64,000 nt of DNA, from the NCBI RefSeq assembly GCF_003428165.1, contig NZ_QLIQ01000006.1, positions 1 through 64,000 on the forward strand, written 5' to 3'. Of this stretch, positions 1-9,728 are shown one piece after another. Positions within the stretch are counted from its first letter, which is position 1; the number at the start of each line of letters is the position of its first letter. This DNA comes from Cysteiniphilum litorale (lineage in GTDB: Bacteria > Pseudomonadota > Gammaproteobacteria > Francisellales > Francisellaceae). Below the pieces are notes generated by a model that saw only the letters and a program-made list of their open reading frames with translations, searched no databases and was not told the origin of the DNA. The translations under genes and the position numbers were made by a program.

Positions 1-2
1 AT

Positions 3-113
3 ATGCTAAATAATACAAAGGGGAAATTTAAGAACGTTGGCATCAAAGGATTACGTAAGAAAGCAGCCTGGGGAAATCAGACTTTAAGCACTATTTTGAC
101 TCAAGGTTTTTAG
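3..113 (+). other. Open reading frame tail at the window edge
   Basis: A reading frame open to the left edge ends with TAG at 111-113. It encodes about 36 residues rich in Lys and Gly, with a Gly-Ile-Lys-Gly-Leu-Arg stretch. It may be the 3' end of a gene that starts outside the window, or it may be chance. I do not recognise it. The 67 bases from here to the wzz stop codon hold nothing I can name. Confidence 0.2.
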
Positions 114-180
114 ATGGGACAGCCGTGTTTTGTTTCAGTGGTTATAGCTACATTTTGCAGCTCAATGAGTCTGACACTTC

Positions 181-1020
181 TTATTTTGCTAATTTTTGTT
201 TAACTTCTTGACGCAGATTTTTAATAAACTCAATTATAAACACAATAATTGTTGCTAAAACCAGCGACAAAATAATGCCCAATATCACAATTACTGGTGA
301 AGTTAGACCAATAGGCTTATAAGATTTAATAACTCCACCTAATAATAGAATCTTTTTATTAAGTGTTTGTAGCTGTGACTTATAGTGTTGTATTTTTATA
401 TCATTGCCAAACATTTGGCTTTGATAAGACAAAATGGTATTTGATAGATTATTCAATAGTGCCTGACCATTTACGGTCGCCAAATCTTTTGTCTGGCTTA
501 ACGTCTCAATATTATGCTGAAACTGCTTAACGGTATCAGCATAAACCTTATTTTGCTGTTGCAATTGTTTTAAACCAAACTCAACATTTTCTTGCCAGTT
601 ACTAATGGTCGTTTTGTATTGTTCCTGTGTTTGAGCATAATCAATAAATTCATTTAATAATGTAATCACTTGCTCATTCTGATCTTTTTTCGCTTTAATG
701 TTTAGCTGCAATTTATCCGCATCAAACTGTACTTTATTAATAAAAAAGTCATTAGCATTAGCGTCTTGATATTGCTTATAATAAACCCCGATTAAATTAG
801 AAAGTTCGCTCTTATCCATAACCCAATGAGCCGTTCCTTCACTAATATAACTAGGGCCCAGAAGATTGGCACTAAACTCATAATTATCTTGATGCTTCAC
901 ACCATAAACAATGCTTAAAATGACGCCTAACACCACAATCACAAGCCATAACTTAATATGCTTAATTAGTGTCACCAATAAATCACTCATACTAATAATA
1001 TCATTATCCTGTTGTGACAT
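181..1020 (-). CDS. Wzz-like polysaccharide chain-length regulator
   Basis: This 279-residue protein has the layout of a polysaccharide co-polymerase: a short cytoplasmic N-terminus, a membrane segment at about residues 24-44, a long helical and Gln-rich periplasmic part, and a second membrane segment at about 238-262 before a basic tail. Such proteins set the length of Wzy-made chains. A Pro-rich stretch just before the second segment fits the family. The start is ATG, with an AAGGAAAC ribosome site just upstream. It is the last gene of the polysaccharide locus, 101 nt downstream of the initiating sugar transferase. The length is a little short for Wzz, and identity rests on architecture and context. 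Confidence 0.75.
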   Translation of the reverse strand: MSQQDNDIISMSDLLVTLIKHIKLWLVIVVLGVILSIVYGVKHQDNYEFSANLLGPSYISEGTAHWVMDKSELSNLIGVYYKQYQDANANDFFINKVQFDADKLQLNIKAKKDQNEQVITLLNEFIDYAQTQEQYKTTISNWQENVEFGLKQLQQQNKVYADTVKQFQHNIETLSQTKDLATVNGQALLNNLSNTILSYQSQMFGNDIKIQHYKSQLQTLNKKILLLGGVIKSYKPIGLTSPVIVILGIILSLVLATIIVFIIEFIKNLRQEVKQKLAK

Positions 1021-1121
1021 ATGTTTCCTTATTTTCCTTATTTTATTTTTTTCTAACTAGTTCTAAAAACGCTGGCAAAAATATAATGAATTGAAGACAA
1101 CTATGCAATGAAAGGTTTTGA

Positions 1122-2333
1122 TTATTTTGCACCGAAGCCAGTCAAAATTGTATAAATCGTTTTCATAACAATTTTCAGGTCCATAATGAGTGAATAATGT
1201 TTTACATAATATAAATCATATTGCAGCTTCTCATAGTTGCCATCTGCTCCAATCGTATGCCCTTGCGTTACCTGTGCCCACCCTGTGATACCAGGTTTAA
1301 CAATATGGCGAAGTCGATATAAAGGGATATCCTTTTCAAATTGTCGCGCGGTTTCCACCCATTCAGGGCGTGGACCAATTAAACTCATATCACCTTTAAG
1401 AATATTCAGAAACTGTGGTAATTCATCGATTCTAAATTTACGCATAAATGCCCCAAACTTGGTGACACGCATATCTCCAGCCACTGTTTCGCCATCTACA
1501 TCTGCATTTTTAACCATCGATCTAAATTTATATACTTTAAATGGTTTATTATTAAAGCCCATTCTTGACTGTATATAAAATACAGGACGCCCCATGGTGA
1601 CAATAATGACCAACGAAACCACAGCAAAAACAATCAGTAATAATGGTAGCAATAATAAAGCTAACAAAAACTCACATACATTTTTAAAAAATCGATACCA
1701 TAGTGGAACATTAAATCCTGCGTACATCCAATTTTCATTCAACTGTGTTAATGACAGGCGCTGCTCAATTAGTTCTTCATAGGCACTTAAAGTTAGCACA
1801 GGAATATCATGTTGACTTGCATGGAATATAAGCTGATTCCAGTCATTTTCATAATGAAAGTGCCTATCTACGACAATTGCATCAATGCGCTTCAAGTCTT
1901 TTGGAATAACCTTATCTTTTGCGATTAATTTAACCTTATGACTTAATGCAAGCCTCGATAGTAAGTGTGAATGCACTAAAATACGATAAGGATGTCCAAA
2001 TGCCCTTATAATAACAAAGCGGGCAAGTGTAACCACCAAGAACCAACTAACAATGGCACAACTGCCCACTAAAAAAACATGTGATGCTTTACGTAAAACC
2101 ACCGTAACCAAAGAAATAATAATAAAGAAAAAGATTGTAACAATAATAATATGCGTGTAGTACTCCAACAGCATGCTAGAACGTTGATAGCGATATAACC
2201 AACTAAAGCAGAAAATCACAAGCATAAATACAAAACTCTCCTGACTTAAGCTCCAGATATACTCATAAGCCCATATAAATAATAAAAACATAAGAGTTTC
2301 TAATATAAAAGCAATTAGCGATGATTTATTCAT
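1122..2333 (-). CDS. Initiating sugar-phosphate transferase (WcaJ/WbaP family)
   Basis: This 403-residue membrane enzyme should attach the first sugar phosphate of the repeat unit to undecaprenyl phosphate. The N-terminal half has about four membrane helices and a degenerate nucleotide-binding-like region. A further hydrophobic helix lies at about 213-245. The C-terminal catalytic domain is well conserved: the KFRSM motif, the catalytic Asp-Glu in RIDELPQF, the GPRPE motif and KPGITGWAQV. The acceptor nucleotide sugar cannot be told from sequence. It is separated from the main operon by a DUF1703-type gene, and its ribosome site is weak. It supplies the priming step missing from the 4.4-25.2 kb operon. 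Confidence 0.9.
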   Translation of the reverse strand: MNKSSLIAFILETLMFLLFIWAYEYIWSLSQESFVFMLVIFCFSWLYRYQRSSMLLEYYTHIIIVTIFFFIIISLVTVVLRKASHVFLVGSCAIVSWFLVVTLARFVIIRAFGHPYRILVHSHLLSRLALSHKVKLIAKDKVIPKDLKRIDAIVVDRHFHYENDWNQLIFHASQHDIPVLTLSAYEELIEQRLSLTQLNENWMYAGFNVPLWYRFFKNVCEFLLALLLLPLLLIVFAVVSLVIIVTMGRPVFYIQSRMGFNNKPFKVYKFRSMVKNADVDGETVAGDMRVTKFGAFMRKFRIDELPQFLNILKGDMSLIGPRPEWVETARQFEKDIPLYRLRHIVKPGITGWAQVTQGHTIGADGNYEKLQYDLYYVKHYSLIMDLKIVMKTIYTILTGFGAK

Positions 2334-2524
2334 ATAGATCGATTAAATAAATTCCTATGGCGCTGAAGTATATACTAAAAGCACTGACCTTGCCCACGGT
2401 TTAGTTATATTACTTTACTTTTTAAAAAGTTAACTGATACTCCTTATACTTGAGCAACTGTCTAACTAGCTGTTAAACCAAAAATAGTTGTTGCTTTCAT
2501 TTAATCACAAACCTTCTTTAACAT

Positions 2525-4078
2525 TCACACTTTTTCAACCCACAAATCCGCCATATTGCGCTGCTTGTCATCAAAACTCATCCCAATTAAATAAATTGGT
2601 TTATTATAAGACTCATACTTTTGTGCATATTGGCGTGATTTAATCTGGGCAACAGCCTCTTTGGCATCACCGTATTTCTGTAGTTTAAACTCCATAATCA
2701 TTACCTTATCTGGCATCACAAGTGTTAAATCAATTCTCCCGTGATTTGTCACATCTTCAGCAATTAAATCATAGCCAAGTGCTGCTAAAAAGCTATAAAC
2801 AATGCTGGCATAAAATCCCTCGTACCTCTCAATATCATTATTACGATACCAATCATTTGGAATGCTTGCAAAGTGACTACATATAATCTCACCTAAGCGC
2901 TCGAAATCATTTTTTTCAAAAGCGCTAATCATATGATCTATTACTTGATTTTTCTTACTATCATTTGTCGCTATTGTCGCCAGGCTGTTATTAAGACTAT
3001 ATTTAACCTCATAATTTGGATACCCTAACCGATAAGCAATGACATGTCCACGGAGAAACATTTCTTTAATCGTTAAGTACCCTGTCTGAAATAAAAGTGT
3101 TTCAATCGGCATATTATCGACATCAAAGGTTCTCAACAGATGCTCGTTGACCACAACACTTTCAAAATCTGGGATAAAATAGCGATTCTTTTGCACCAGT
3201 TTCACTAAAAATGTTGGTGTTGCTGTTTCAAACCAATAATTACGATAATGAAAATCTTTACTTATAAATAATAAGATATCAAAAGGGTTATAGACTTTTT
3301 GTTTTTCACTTCCTGCAAAATTATAACCATTATACCAACGTCTTAATACGTCATAATCAACTTTAGCTTGCTGCAAATAAACATTAAAAGTTTCTACTAA
3401 TTCTGCTTGGTTATAACCACAAATATCAGCATATTTAGCATCTAAAGTTATATCGTCTAAATTGTTTAAATCACTAAACAAACTCACTTTACTAAACTTT
3501 GAGACTCCGGTTAGCATCACAAACTTAATATATTCATCTTGCGCTTTAATCACACTATAAAAATTTTTTAAACGTTGACGCATTGCTATAGCAAGATCAT
3601 TATTATCAATATTGTCTAAAATCGGTTTATCATATTCATCGATTAGAATAACCACCTGCTGATACCTAGTGCCAAGTGTATTAATGAGATAAGAAAATTT
3701 GCTACTAACTTCACTATACAATTTTTTAATCTGATAACGCTCATAATACGTATCTAAAAACTTACTAATCTTTTCATCCAATAACTGAGGGTTTGATATA
3801 TTTCCCTCACCAAAACTAAAATGTAATACTGGATAAGTGACTTCCCAATCCCAGTTTTTCTCAAGATGCAATCCTTTAAATAATTCTCTATTGCCTTGAA
3901 AAGCTTGCTTAATCGTATCAATTAATAATGACTTACCAAAGCGCCTAGGACGAGATAGAAAATAGCGCCCCGCGCCTTTGTTCACCAGCGTATCAACATG
4001 TTTGGTTTTATCGATATAAACATAGTTTTCAGTAATAATTTTCTCAAAACTTGAGATACCAATCGGGAGTTTTTTCAT
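2525..4078 (-). CDS. AAA-ATPase-like / PD-(D/E)XK nuclease family protein (DUF1703 type), copy 1
   Basis: This 517-residue protein joins an N-terminal AAA-ATPase-like domain to a C-terminal PD-(D/E)XK nuclease-like domain. A degenerate P-loop, RPRRFGKS, lies at 43-50 with Lys49-Ser50. The Walker B motif LIDEYD covers 145-150. The nuclease-like core has Asp450 in GRID, then Glu463 and Lys465 in MEFK. The family is often multicopy and its role is unknown; a role in DNA processing or defence is only a guess. Copy 2 at 26230-27783 differs by about 33 residues in my count. The start ATG has an AAGGTAAGA ribosome site. It splits the sugar-transferase/wzz pair from the O-antigen operon. Confidence 0.9.
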   Translation of the reverse strand: MKKLPIGISSFEKIITENYVYIDKTKHVDTLVNKGAGRYFLSRPRRFGKSLLIDTIKQAFQGNRELFKGLHLEKNWDWEVTYPVLHFSFGEGNISNPQLLDEKISKFLDTYYERYQIKKLYSEVSSKFSYLINTLGTRYQQVVILIDEYDKPILDNIDNNDLAIAMRQRLKNFYSVIKAQDEYIKFVMLTGVSKFSKVSLFSDLNNLDDITLDAKYADICGYNQAELVETFNVYLQQAKVDYDVLRRWYNGYNFAGSEKQKVYNPFDILLFISKDFHYRNYWFETATPTFLVKLVQKNRYFIPDFESVVVNEHLLRTFDVDNMPIETLLFQTGYLTIKEMFLRGHVIAYRLGYPNYEVKYSLNNSLATIATNDSKKNQVIDHMISAFEKNDFERLGEIICSHFASIPNDWYRNNDIERYEGFYASIVYSFLAALGYDLIAEDVTNHGRIDLTLVMPDKVMIMEFKLQKYGDAKEAVAQIKSRQYAQKYESYNKPIYLIGMSFDDKQRNMADLWVEKV

Positions 4079-4093
4079 ATTCTTACCTTTTCC

Positions 4094-4297
4094 CTACTTA
4101 AGCAGTTCATTAATATCGCCAAGTGATAATAGTTTATATTCAACATCATATCCATCATAATAGGTCACCAGCTTGTGTAACTTTAATATCAATTTGCCTC
4201 GATTTAATTCTTCCTTATTGTGTTTAACTTATCTGCTTTTGCCAAAAGGACTAGCTAGCCCATCTTGTCGATTATAAAGCTTCACAATTATAATAAC
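4094..4297 (-). pseudogene. Broken C-terminal gene fragment
   Basis: One minus-strand frame reads 22 codons, a TAA stop, then 44 more codons ending in TAG at 4094-4096. The residues look like real protein, for example KLYNRQDGLASPFGKSR before the stop and VTYYDGYDVEYKLLSLGDIN after it. There is no start codon, and another stop lies just upstream, so this looks like the decayed 3' end of a gene. I do not recognise the family. It lies in the 355-nt gap between the WbuB-like gene and DUF1703 copy 1. The rest of that gap, 4298-4433, shows nothing clear. Confidence 0.4.
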
Positions 4298-4433
4298 CTA
4301 GGTTGCGATAACTTTGGTTATCATAATAAAACAGAAGTTAATATTCGATTGCTAACTACTATAATCTATTAAAAAGCCTAAAGATGATCGTAGAAATAAT
4401 AATCCAAGTTCAGTAACAGCTGCAAGCACGTCG

Positions 4434-5639
4434 TTAATTTTCAGATCTCTTTCCAACAAAAACATCTAGAATTTTCTCTGCGGCAGACTCAACCGAGAAA
4501 ACTGATTTTGCTAGCCTTTTTGCGTTCATGGCATATTCTTGACGACATCGCTTATCCAATAGTTTAATAGCATTAGCGTATAACACACTATCATCACCTG
4601 TAAGAGAAACAAGACCAGCATTTCTTTTGTTAATGAGCTCCATCAAATCATTTCCTGAATTTACTGACCCCAGAACCGGTAGAGGTTGGCTAACGTATCC
4701 CAATATTTTACCAGGAAAATTATGAGCTTTATGATCTTTATGCAAAGAGAACAAACCCACATCAGCAATTTTTTGGATTGAAAAGTACTCTTTCTGAGAA
4801 ACGCCTGGAAGCAATAATATATTGTTTAACTCAAACTTTTTAATTGCATTTGCAACCAGTTGATATTCATCACCTTGTCCAATCAAAACAAATTGTGCCT
4901 GACTGTATGATCGCATTTGGTAAGCTAAATTAACCACATTTTGCATATTTTGCGCAAAGCCAATATTACCACCGTAAATAAAGATCACTTTATCCTCAAG
5001 AGCATATTTTTGTCTAAACTCAACATTCGGTGCAATACTATCTAAAGAGTCTGTATCAACCCAGTTATATAACACACTGCAATTCTCTATATAACGTTTA
5101 TCAGTGTAACTGTTAAACCAACTTAAATTTGCCGGTGACATCACGCCAATATGACTAGCGGCTTGATAGTTAACACTTTCATAATATCGCAAAAATTTCG
5201 CTATAAGAGATTGTTGCTTAATTATGCCGTGATCTATGGTCCACTGTGGAAAAAAGTCCCTTAACACCAAATAGCTTGGAATGGAAAAGTGCTTTTTAAG
5301 CTTTATCACTGCTTTACCAAAGAAAATGGAGGGTGAATAATACACGATGGCATCAGGCTTCAAATTATTCTTATTAACAAGCTTCCAAACTTTATTTGAG
5401 AATCGCAGCTCATTAATTAGACGCTTCAATTTTCCTGTATTTTTAACCGCTCCCGTTTTAAAGCGAAATACTTCTATTTCATTAATCACTTCATGCGCAG
5501 AATCACTATAGTTATTTGGCGTAACACAACACACCTGATGTCCCAACTTATAAAATTCACACGCTAACTCATGTAGCATCTTAGCTGAGACTTTTTTACT
5601 CTTCGGTAAATAGTCATCGGTGATAATTAGTATCTTCAT
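4434..5639 (-). CDS. wbuB: WbuB-like GT4-type glycosyltransferase, probable L-FucNAc transferase
   Basis: This is a GT-B fold glycosyltransferase of about 401 residues. It begins MKILIITDDYLPKSKK, and the C-terminal half has the GGNIG loop and a GT4-like nucleotide-sugar site. WbuB homologues usually follow fnlA-fnlB-fnlC and are thought to transfer L-FucNAc, which is the basis of this name. I chose the ATG at 5639 because it forms an ATGA overlap with the fnlC stop, as at many junctions of this operon. An ATG at 5648 would add three residues. It is the last gene of the operon. It was named from context and general resemblance, so the exact donor is inferred. Confidence 0.75.
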   Translation of the reverse strand: MKILIITDDYLPKSKKVSAKMLHELACEFYKLGHQVCCVTPNNYSDSAHEVINEIEVFRFKTGAVKNTGKLKRLINELRFSNKVWKLVNKNNLKPDAIVYYSPSIFFGKAVIKLKKHFSIPSYLVLRDFFPQWTIDHGIIKQQSLIAKFLRYYESVNYQAASHIGVMSPANLSWFNSYTDKRYIENCSVLYNWVDTDSLDSIAPNVEFRQKYALEDKVIFIYGGNIGFAQNMQNVVNLAYQMRSYSQAQFVLIGQGDEYQLVANAIKKFELNNILLLPGVSQKEYFSIQKIADVGLFSLHKDHKAHNFPGKILGYVSQPLPVLGSVNSGNDLMELINKRNAGLVSLTGDDSVLYANAIKLLDKRCRQEYAMNAKRLAKSVFSVESAAEKILDVFVGKRSEN

Positions 5640-6763
5640 TTTCGCCATACAAACTGATTAATAATAGGAGTGTAACCTTGGATAATACGAGTTATTTTTT
5701 GTGATACATTGTCGTCTTTATAGTCATGGGGCAGCTCATAGCGATCATGATCATAATCAAATGTTTGCCTTAATACTTCTGCAGCCTGTAAAATTGATTG
5801 CTTATCAATTCCTGCGACGACTACTGTACCTTTATCAACCGCTTCAGGTCTCTCAGTACTCGTACGAATTAAAATGCCAGGGAAAGACAACATTGCTGAC
5901 TCTTCACTCAATGTCCCGCTATCAGAAACAACTAAATAAGCATTTTTTTGCAATGCATTATAATCACTAAAACCAAAAGGCTTCATCAGTTTTAAGTTAG
6001 GATGCAATGCTACCTTGCGCTTCTCTAAAAAAGCTTTGCTTCTTGGATGAAGAGAGTAAATCACTGGTAAGTCATACGCGCTAGCAAGTTCGTTAAGCGC
6101 CTCCATTAATAAAGTAAAATTTTTCTCTGAATCAATATTCTCCTCTCTATGAGCAGATACAACTATATATTTCCTTTTTTTCAAGTTGAGTTCATCAAGA
6201 ATTACACTTTGTTCTATTTTATGAATATTTGCTTTTAAAACTTCTGTCATAGGGGAGCCAGTGACAAATGTATATTCTTTTTTAGCTCCCTCACTTAACA
6301 AATAACGGCGACTATGCTCAGTATAAGCTAAGTTAACATCACTAATACAATCAACAATTCTGCGATTAATCTCTTCTGGCACATTTTGATCAAAGCATCT
6401 ATTGCCTGCTTCCATATGAAAAATAGGAATTTTTAAGCGCTTTGCGGAATATGCTGCAAGACAACTATTTGTGTCCCCCAATAGCAATAATGCCTCTGGT
6501 TGGTATTTTTGCATGGCGGTATAAGAACATGCAATAATATTGCCAACTGTTTCTCCTAAAGACTTGCCAACTGCATTAAGATAAACATCTGGCGCACGCA
6601 ATCCCAAGTCATCAAAAAATATTTGGTTAAGTTCATAATCATAATTTTGTCCGGTATGCACTAAAGTTTGTTCAAAACAGCGATCCGCCTCTTTGATGAC
6701 TTCTGATAACCGAATAATCTCGGGCCTAGTTCCTACAATTGTCATTAATTTTAATTTTTGCAC
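5636..6763 (-). CDS. fnlC: UDP-N-acetylglucosamine 2-epimerase-like enzyme of UDP-L-FucNAc synthesis (FnlC/WbjD)
   Basis: This 375-residue protein belongs to the UDP-GlcNAc 2-epimerase family. The GTRPEIIRL motif opens the protein. Typical family segments follow: GDTNSCLAAY, HMEAGNRCFD and VVSAHREENID, plus SDSGTLSEE near the C-terminus. After fnlA and fnlB, the FnlC type epimerises UDP-L-pneumosamine at C2 to give UDP-L-FucNAc. The start is GTG, 1 nt after the fnlB stop, with an AGAGGTG ribosome site about 6 nt away. An internal ATG at 6745 is possible but less well placed. The order fnlA-fnlB-fnlC makes the assignment firm. Confidence 0.9.
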   Translation of the reverse strand: MQKLKLMTIVGTRPEIIRLSEVIKEADRCFEQTLVHTGQNYDYELNQIFFDDLGLRAPDVYLNAVGKSLGETVGNIIACSYTAMQKYQPEALLLLGDTNSCLAAYSAKRLKIPIFHMEAGNRCFDQNVPEEINRRIVDCISDVNLAYTEHSRRYLLSEGAKKEYTFVTGSPMTEVLKANIHKIEQSVILDELNLKKRKYIVVSAHREENIDSEKNFTLLMEALNELASAYDLPVIYSLHPRSKAFLEKRKVALHPNLKLMKPFGFSDYNALQKNAYLVVSDSGTLSEESAMLSFPGILIRTSTERPEAVDKGTVVVAGIDKQSILQAAEVLRQTFDYDHDRYELPHDYKDDNVSQKITRIIQGYTPIINQFVWRK

Positions 6764-6764
6764 T

Positions 6765-7892
6765 TTACACCTCTAAAGCATATGTATCTGGATGATTGCG
6801 GTCAAACGCTTCATTACACCATATTAATACAACAAGCTCATCTGGGCCTATATTAGTAAAGTTATGTGTATAGCCTAAAGGAACTTCCACCACTTCCTTT
6901 GTTCTATCTGATGTACTAAAGCTAATAAGCTCACCTGTATTCAATGATCTAAACTTAAACTCACACTGACCTTTTACTACTAGAAATTTCTCTTGCTTTG
7001 AATGATGAAAGTGATTACCTCTTGTAACACCGGGTTTAGTTGTTGAAATAGATACTTGCCCATACTTTGCTAATTTAAATACTTCATAGAAAGTACCTCT
7101 ATCATCACTATACTCAGCAAGTGCATACTTTATTTTGTCCTTAGGGCAATAGCTCATAAAAGTTGCTGCTAGCGCTCTTTCAAATCCTTCAGCTCTTTCT
7201 GTAATTTGCAAAGTCTTTTGGCCATTTTTGATTGCTTGCAACGCTTCATAAATCGAGCCTAACGACCTGTGATATTGAGGAACAACATCAAAATAATTTA
7301 CATTTTCTTTTACCTTACCATCAAGAATTTCATTGATTTGCTCTATTAGTGTGCGGACAACATCATCTATATACACTAGCGTTAGCATCTTAGAAGTGTT
7401 ATCAATCTTGACAGGGATATCTCGCCACAAGTTATGACACATTGTTGCAATAAAGGAATTATAGTTTGGTCTACACCACTTGCCAAACACATTTGGTAAC
7501 CTTACGATGGAGACATTCGTATTGTTTGAATTACTGTAACTTCTCAAAGTATTTTCTGCTGCTAACTTTGATTGACCATAGCTATTGTCAAGCTCCGCCT
7601 GAGTCGATGACGCATATATGATTGCAAGTCGATGCTTCTTTGCATAATCACATATTTTTTGCGTGTAAGATAAATTGCCCTCAATGAAGCCTTCATCACT
7701 TTTTGGGCGATTTTCACCGGCTAAATGCATGATGATATCAGCGCTTTCAACTAGTTGCTCTAACACTTCATCTGAAGTTTGTCTATTAGACTCTACAATA
7801 TTGTAATCGAACGCAGCACAGTGCCTGAGTTGAGTTACTAAATTTTTGGCAATAAAGCCATTGGCTCCTGTTACTAAAATTGTTTTCCTCAT
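6765..7892 (-). CDS. fnlB: Bifunctional SDR-cupin reductase of UDP-L-FucNAc synthesis (FnlB/WbjC/CapF)
   Basis: The 375-residue product has an N-terminal extended-SDR domain, with the nucleotide motif GANGFIAKN at 9-17, and a C-terminal cupin. The cupin shows the metal-binding pattern RGNHFHHSKQEKFLVV. CapF/WbjC enzymes epimerise at C3 through the cupin and reduce C4 through the SDR part, giving UDP-L-pneumosamine. The Tyr-xxx-Lys pair falls in SYGQSKLAAE. Translation is probably coupled to fnlA through an ATGA overlap at 7889-7892. Domain order and length match the family. Confidence 0.92.
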   Translation of the reverse strand: MRKTILVTGANGFIAKNLVTQLRHCAAFDYNIVESNRQTSDEVLEQLVESADIIMHLAGENRPKSDEGFIEGNLSYTQKICDYAKKHRLAIIYASSTQAELDNSYGQSKLAAENTLRSYSNSNNTNVSIVRLPNVFGKWCRPNYNSFIATMCHNLWRDIPVKIDNTSKMLTLVYIDDVVRTLIEQINEILDGKVKENVNYFDVVPQYHRSLGSIYEALQAIKNGQKTLQITERAEGFERALAATFMSYCPKDKIKYALAEYSDDRGTFYEVFKLAKYGQVSISTTKPGVTRGNHFHHSKQEKFLVVKGQCEFKFRSLNTGELISFSTSDRTKEVVEVPLGYTHNFTNIGPDELVVLIWCNEAFDRNHPDTYALEV

Positions 7893-8917
7893 TTTAGAGC
7901 ACCAAATTCAACAAGATCGTCTTTAATCTCTCGTAAGCCTAGCAATAAGTTATGCAGCTCAGCTTCTGTTAATCTCTGTGTATTATGAGAGTGATATTCG
8001 TCTGATTGAGTGACAACGGTTTCACCCTCGTCAAAATACTCACTATAGTTCAAATCACGTCCGTCTGCAGGAATACGATAATATCCATCCAGATCAATCG
8101 CTTTTACCATTTCTTCACGAGTTAGCAATGTCTCATAGAGCTTCTCACCATGGCGCGTACCTATTATCTTGATCTGATGATCTGGCGCTTGAAGTAATTT
8201 CCTTAGCGTTTTTGCTAATAAATCTATGGTTGCCGCAGGCGCTTTCTGCACAAAAATATCACCATTGTGACCATTATCAAATGCAAATAAAACCAACTCT
8301 ACAGCTTGATCAAGACTCATCATAAAACGCGTCATTTGCGGGTCTGTAATTGAAATTGGTTTATTATTGCGTATTTGATCAATAAATAACGGAATAACAG
8401 AACCACGAGACGCCATCACATTACCATAACGCGTACAGCAAATCGTTGTGACATTTTCATCAAGATTTCGCGATTTAGCAACCGCAACTTTCTCCATTAA
8501 TGCTTTGGACATACCCATCGCATTAATTGGATAAACCGCTTTATCCGTACTAAGCACAATTACTTTTTTAACTTTATTCTCGATAGCAACGTTTAATACA
8601 TTTTCAGTGCCCAAAACATTTGTCTGCACTGCCTGAATCGGATAAAACTCACATGAAGGCACCTGCTTTAATGCTGCAGCATGAAATACATAATCCACTC
8701 CACGCATCGCATCACGAATCGAGTTAACATCTCTGACATCACCCAAGTAGAATTTTAACTTTGACGAATTATATGCTTTACGCATATCATCTTGCTTTTT
8801 TTCATCGCGCGAAAAGATACGAATCTCAGCAATATCAGTTTCTAAAAATCTTCTTAAGACAGCATTGCCAAAGGAGCCCGTGCCGCCTGTTATTAATAAT
8901 ACTTTATTCTTAAACAT
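7889..8917 (-). CDS. fnlA: UDP-GlcNAc 4,6-dehydratase/5-epimerase (FnlA/WbjB/CapE)
   Basis: This 342-residue SDR enzyme starts UDP-L-FucNAc synthesis from UDP-GlcNAc. The NAD(P)-binding motif GGTGSFG lies at 11-17. The catalytic region reads STDKAVYPINAMGMSK, where Met replaces the usual SDR Tyr. To my recollection this replacement is characteristic of the CapE/FnlA group and separates it from PseB-type dehydratases. The start is ATG. A 38-nt gap separates it from the HisF-like gene upstream, one of the longer gaps in the operon, so a secondary promoter here is possible although I see no convincing one. Confidence 0.92.
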   Translation of the reverse strand: MFKNKVLLITGGTGSFGNAVLRRFLETDIAEIRIFSRDEKKQDDMRKAYNSSKLKFYLGDVRDVNSIRDAMRGVDYVFHAAALKQVPSCEFYPIQAVQTNVLGTENVLNVAIENKVKKVIVLSTDKAVYPINAMGMSKALMEKVAVAKSRNLDENVTTICCTRYGNVMASRGSVIPLFIDQIRNNKPISITDPQMTRFMMSLDQAVELVLFAFDNGHNGDIFVQKAPAATIDLLAKTLRKLLQAPDHQIKIIGTRHGEKLYETLLTREEMVKAIDLDGYYRIPADGRDLNYSEYFDEGETVVTQSDEYHSHNTQRLTEAELHNLLLGLREIKDDLVEFGALK

Positions 8918-8955
8918 TTTAACTAATACCTTATAAACTTATATCAATCATAATA

Positions 8956-9726
8956 TCAGGCAAAAATGTTAAGCACTTTTGCTTTTTCTAGAGCATTTGG
9001 GTAATTGATTAGGACAGCTTTATACTTCCCTTTAAAAACAAATAAACTACCAGCACAAGCGCCAATAATGCCATTTTCATCAACTAACTGCTTTATATCC
9101 TCTAGAGTTCCAGCCCCTCCCAGTATGGTGAGTGGCACTTTAATACTAGCTTTTATTTTTTTTGCTAAAGCAAAATCATAACCTTTCATTACGCCATCAT
9201 GGTCAATTGAGTTAATAACAATTTCGCCTACCCCTGAAGATTCTAGCCTTTCCAGCATATCAAATAAATCTATATCAATCTTTTTGGTTCCATTATGAGT
9301 ATATATGGAATATTTACCAAAAAGATTCTTTTTGACATCTAACACTGCAACAACACTTTGTGCACCGACTTTATTGGATATATCATCAACCAAATTAGGG
9401 TTTGTTATTATGGCAGAGCTCATGGCAATTTTCTCAACACCTAGGGAAAAGATTCTAGCTGCTTGCTCAGCATTAACAATTCCACCACCATAACATAACG
9501 GCATCCGGCACTCTGCAGCTAAATTTTCAATCATGCCATAGTTTGGTTCCTTGCCTTTAACTGTTGCATCGATATCTAACACCATCAGTTCATCAGCTTC
9601 TTTTTCATTAAAAATTTTCACTGCATTAATCGGATCACCAACATACTTTCCTGATTTAAACTTTACTGTTTTAACAAGTCCATTATTATGTACAAGTAGG
9701 CAAGGGATAATTCTTGGAAATAGCAC
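8956..9726 (-). CDS. HisF-like cyclase subunit of a sugar amidotransferase system (WbuZ type)
   Basis: This 256-residue TIM-barrel protein resembles HisF, with an N-terminal IIPCLLVHN strand, LCYGGGIV, and GGAG near the C-terminal phosphate site. In polysaccharide clusters the HisF-like protein works with a HisH-like glutaminase and a WbpG-like ATP pyrophosphatase. Together they deliver ammonia to turn an acetamido group into an acetamidino group. No other his gene is nearby, so a role in histidine synthesis is unlikely. The start is GTG with a GGGGA ribosome site, 2 nt after the HisH-like stop codon. Confidence 0.88.
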   Translation of the reverse strand: MLFPRIIPCLLVHNNGLVKTVKFKSGKYVGDPINAVKIFNEKEADELMVLDIDATVKGKEPNYGMIENLAAECRMPLCYGGGIVNAEQAARIFSLGVEKIAMSSAIITNPNLVDDISNKVGAQSVVAVLDVKKNLFGKYSIYTHNGTKKIDIDLFDMLERLESSGVGEIVINSIDHDGVMKGYDFALAKKIKASIKVPLTILGGAGTLEDIKQLVDENGIIGACAGSLFVFKGKYKAVLINYPNALEKAKVLNIFA

Positions 9727-9728
9727 TT

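Noticed and set aside
2525-4078. DUF1703 genes as transposases or insertion sequences
   Set aside because: No inverted repeats or target duplications flank copies 1 or 2, and the fold is AAA-ATPase-like plus PD-(D/E)XK rather than a known transposase.
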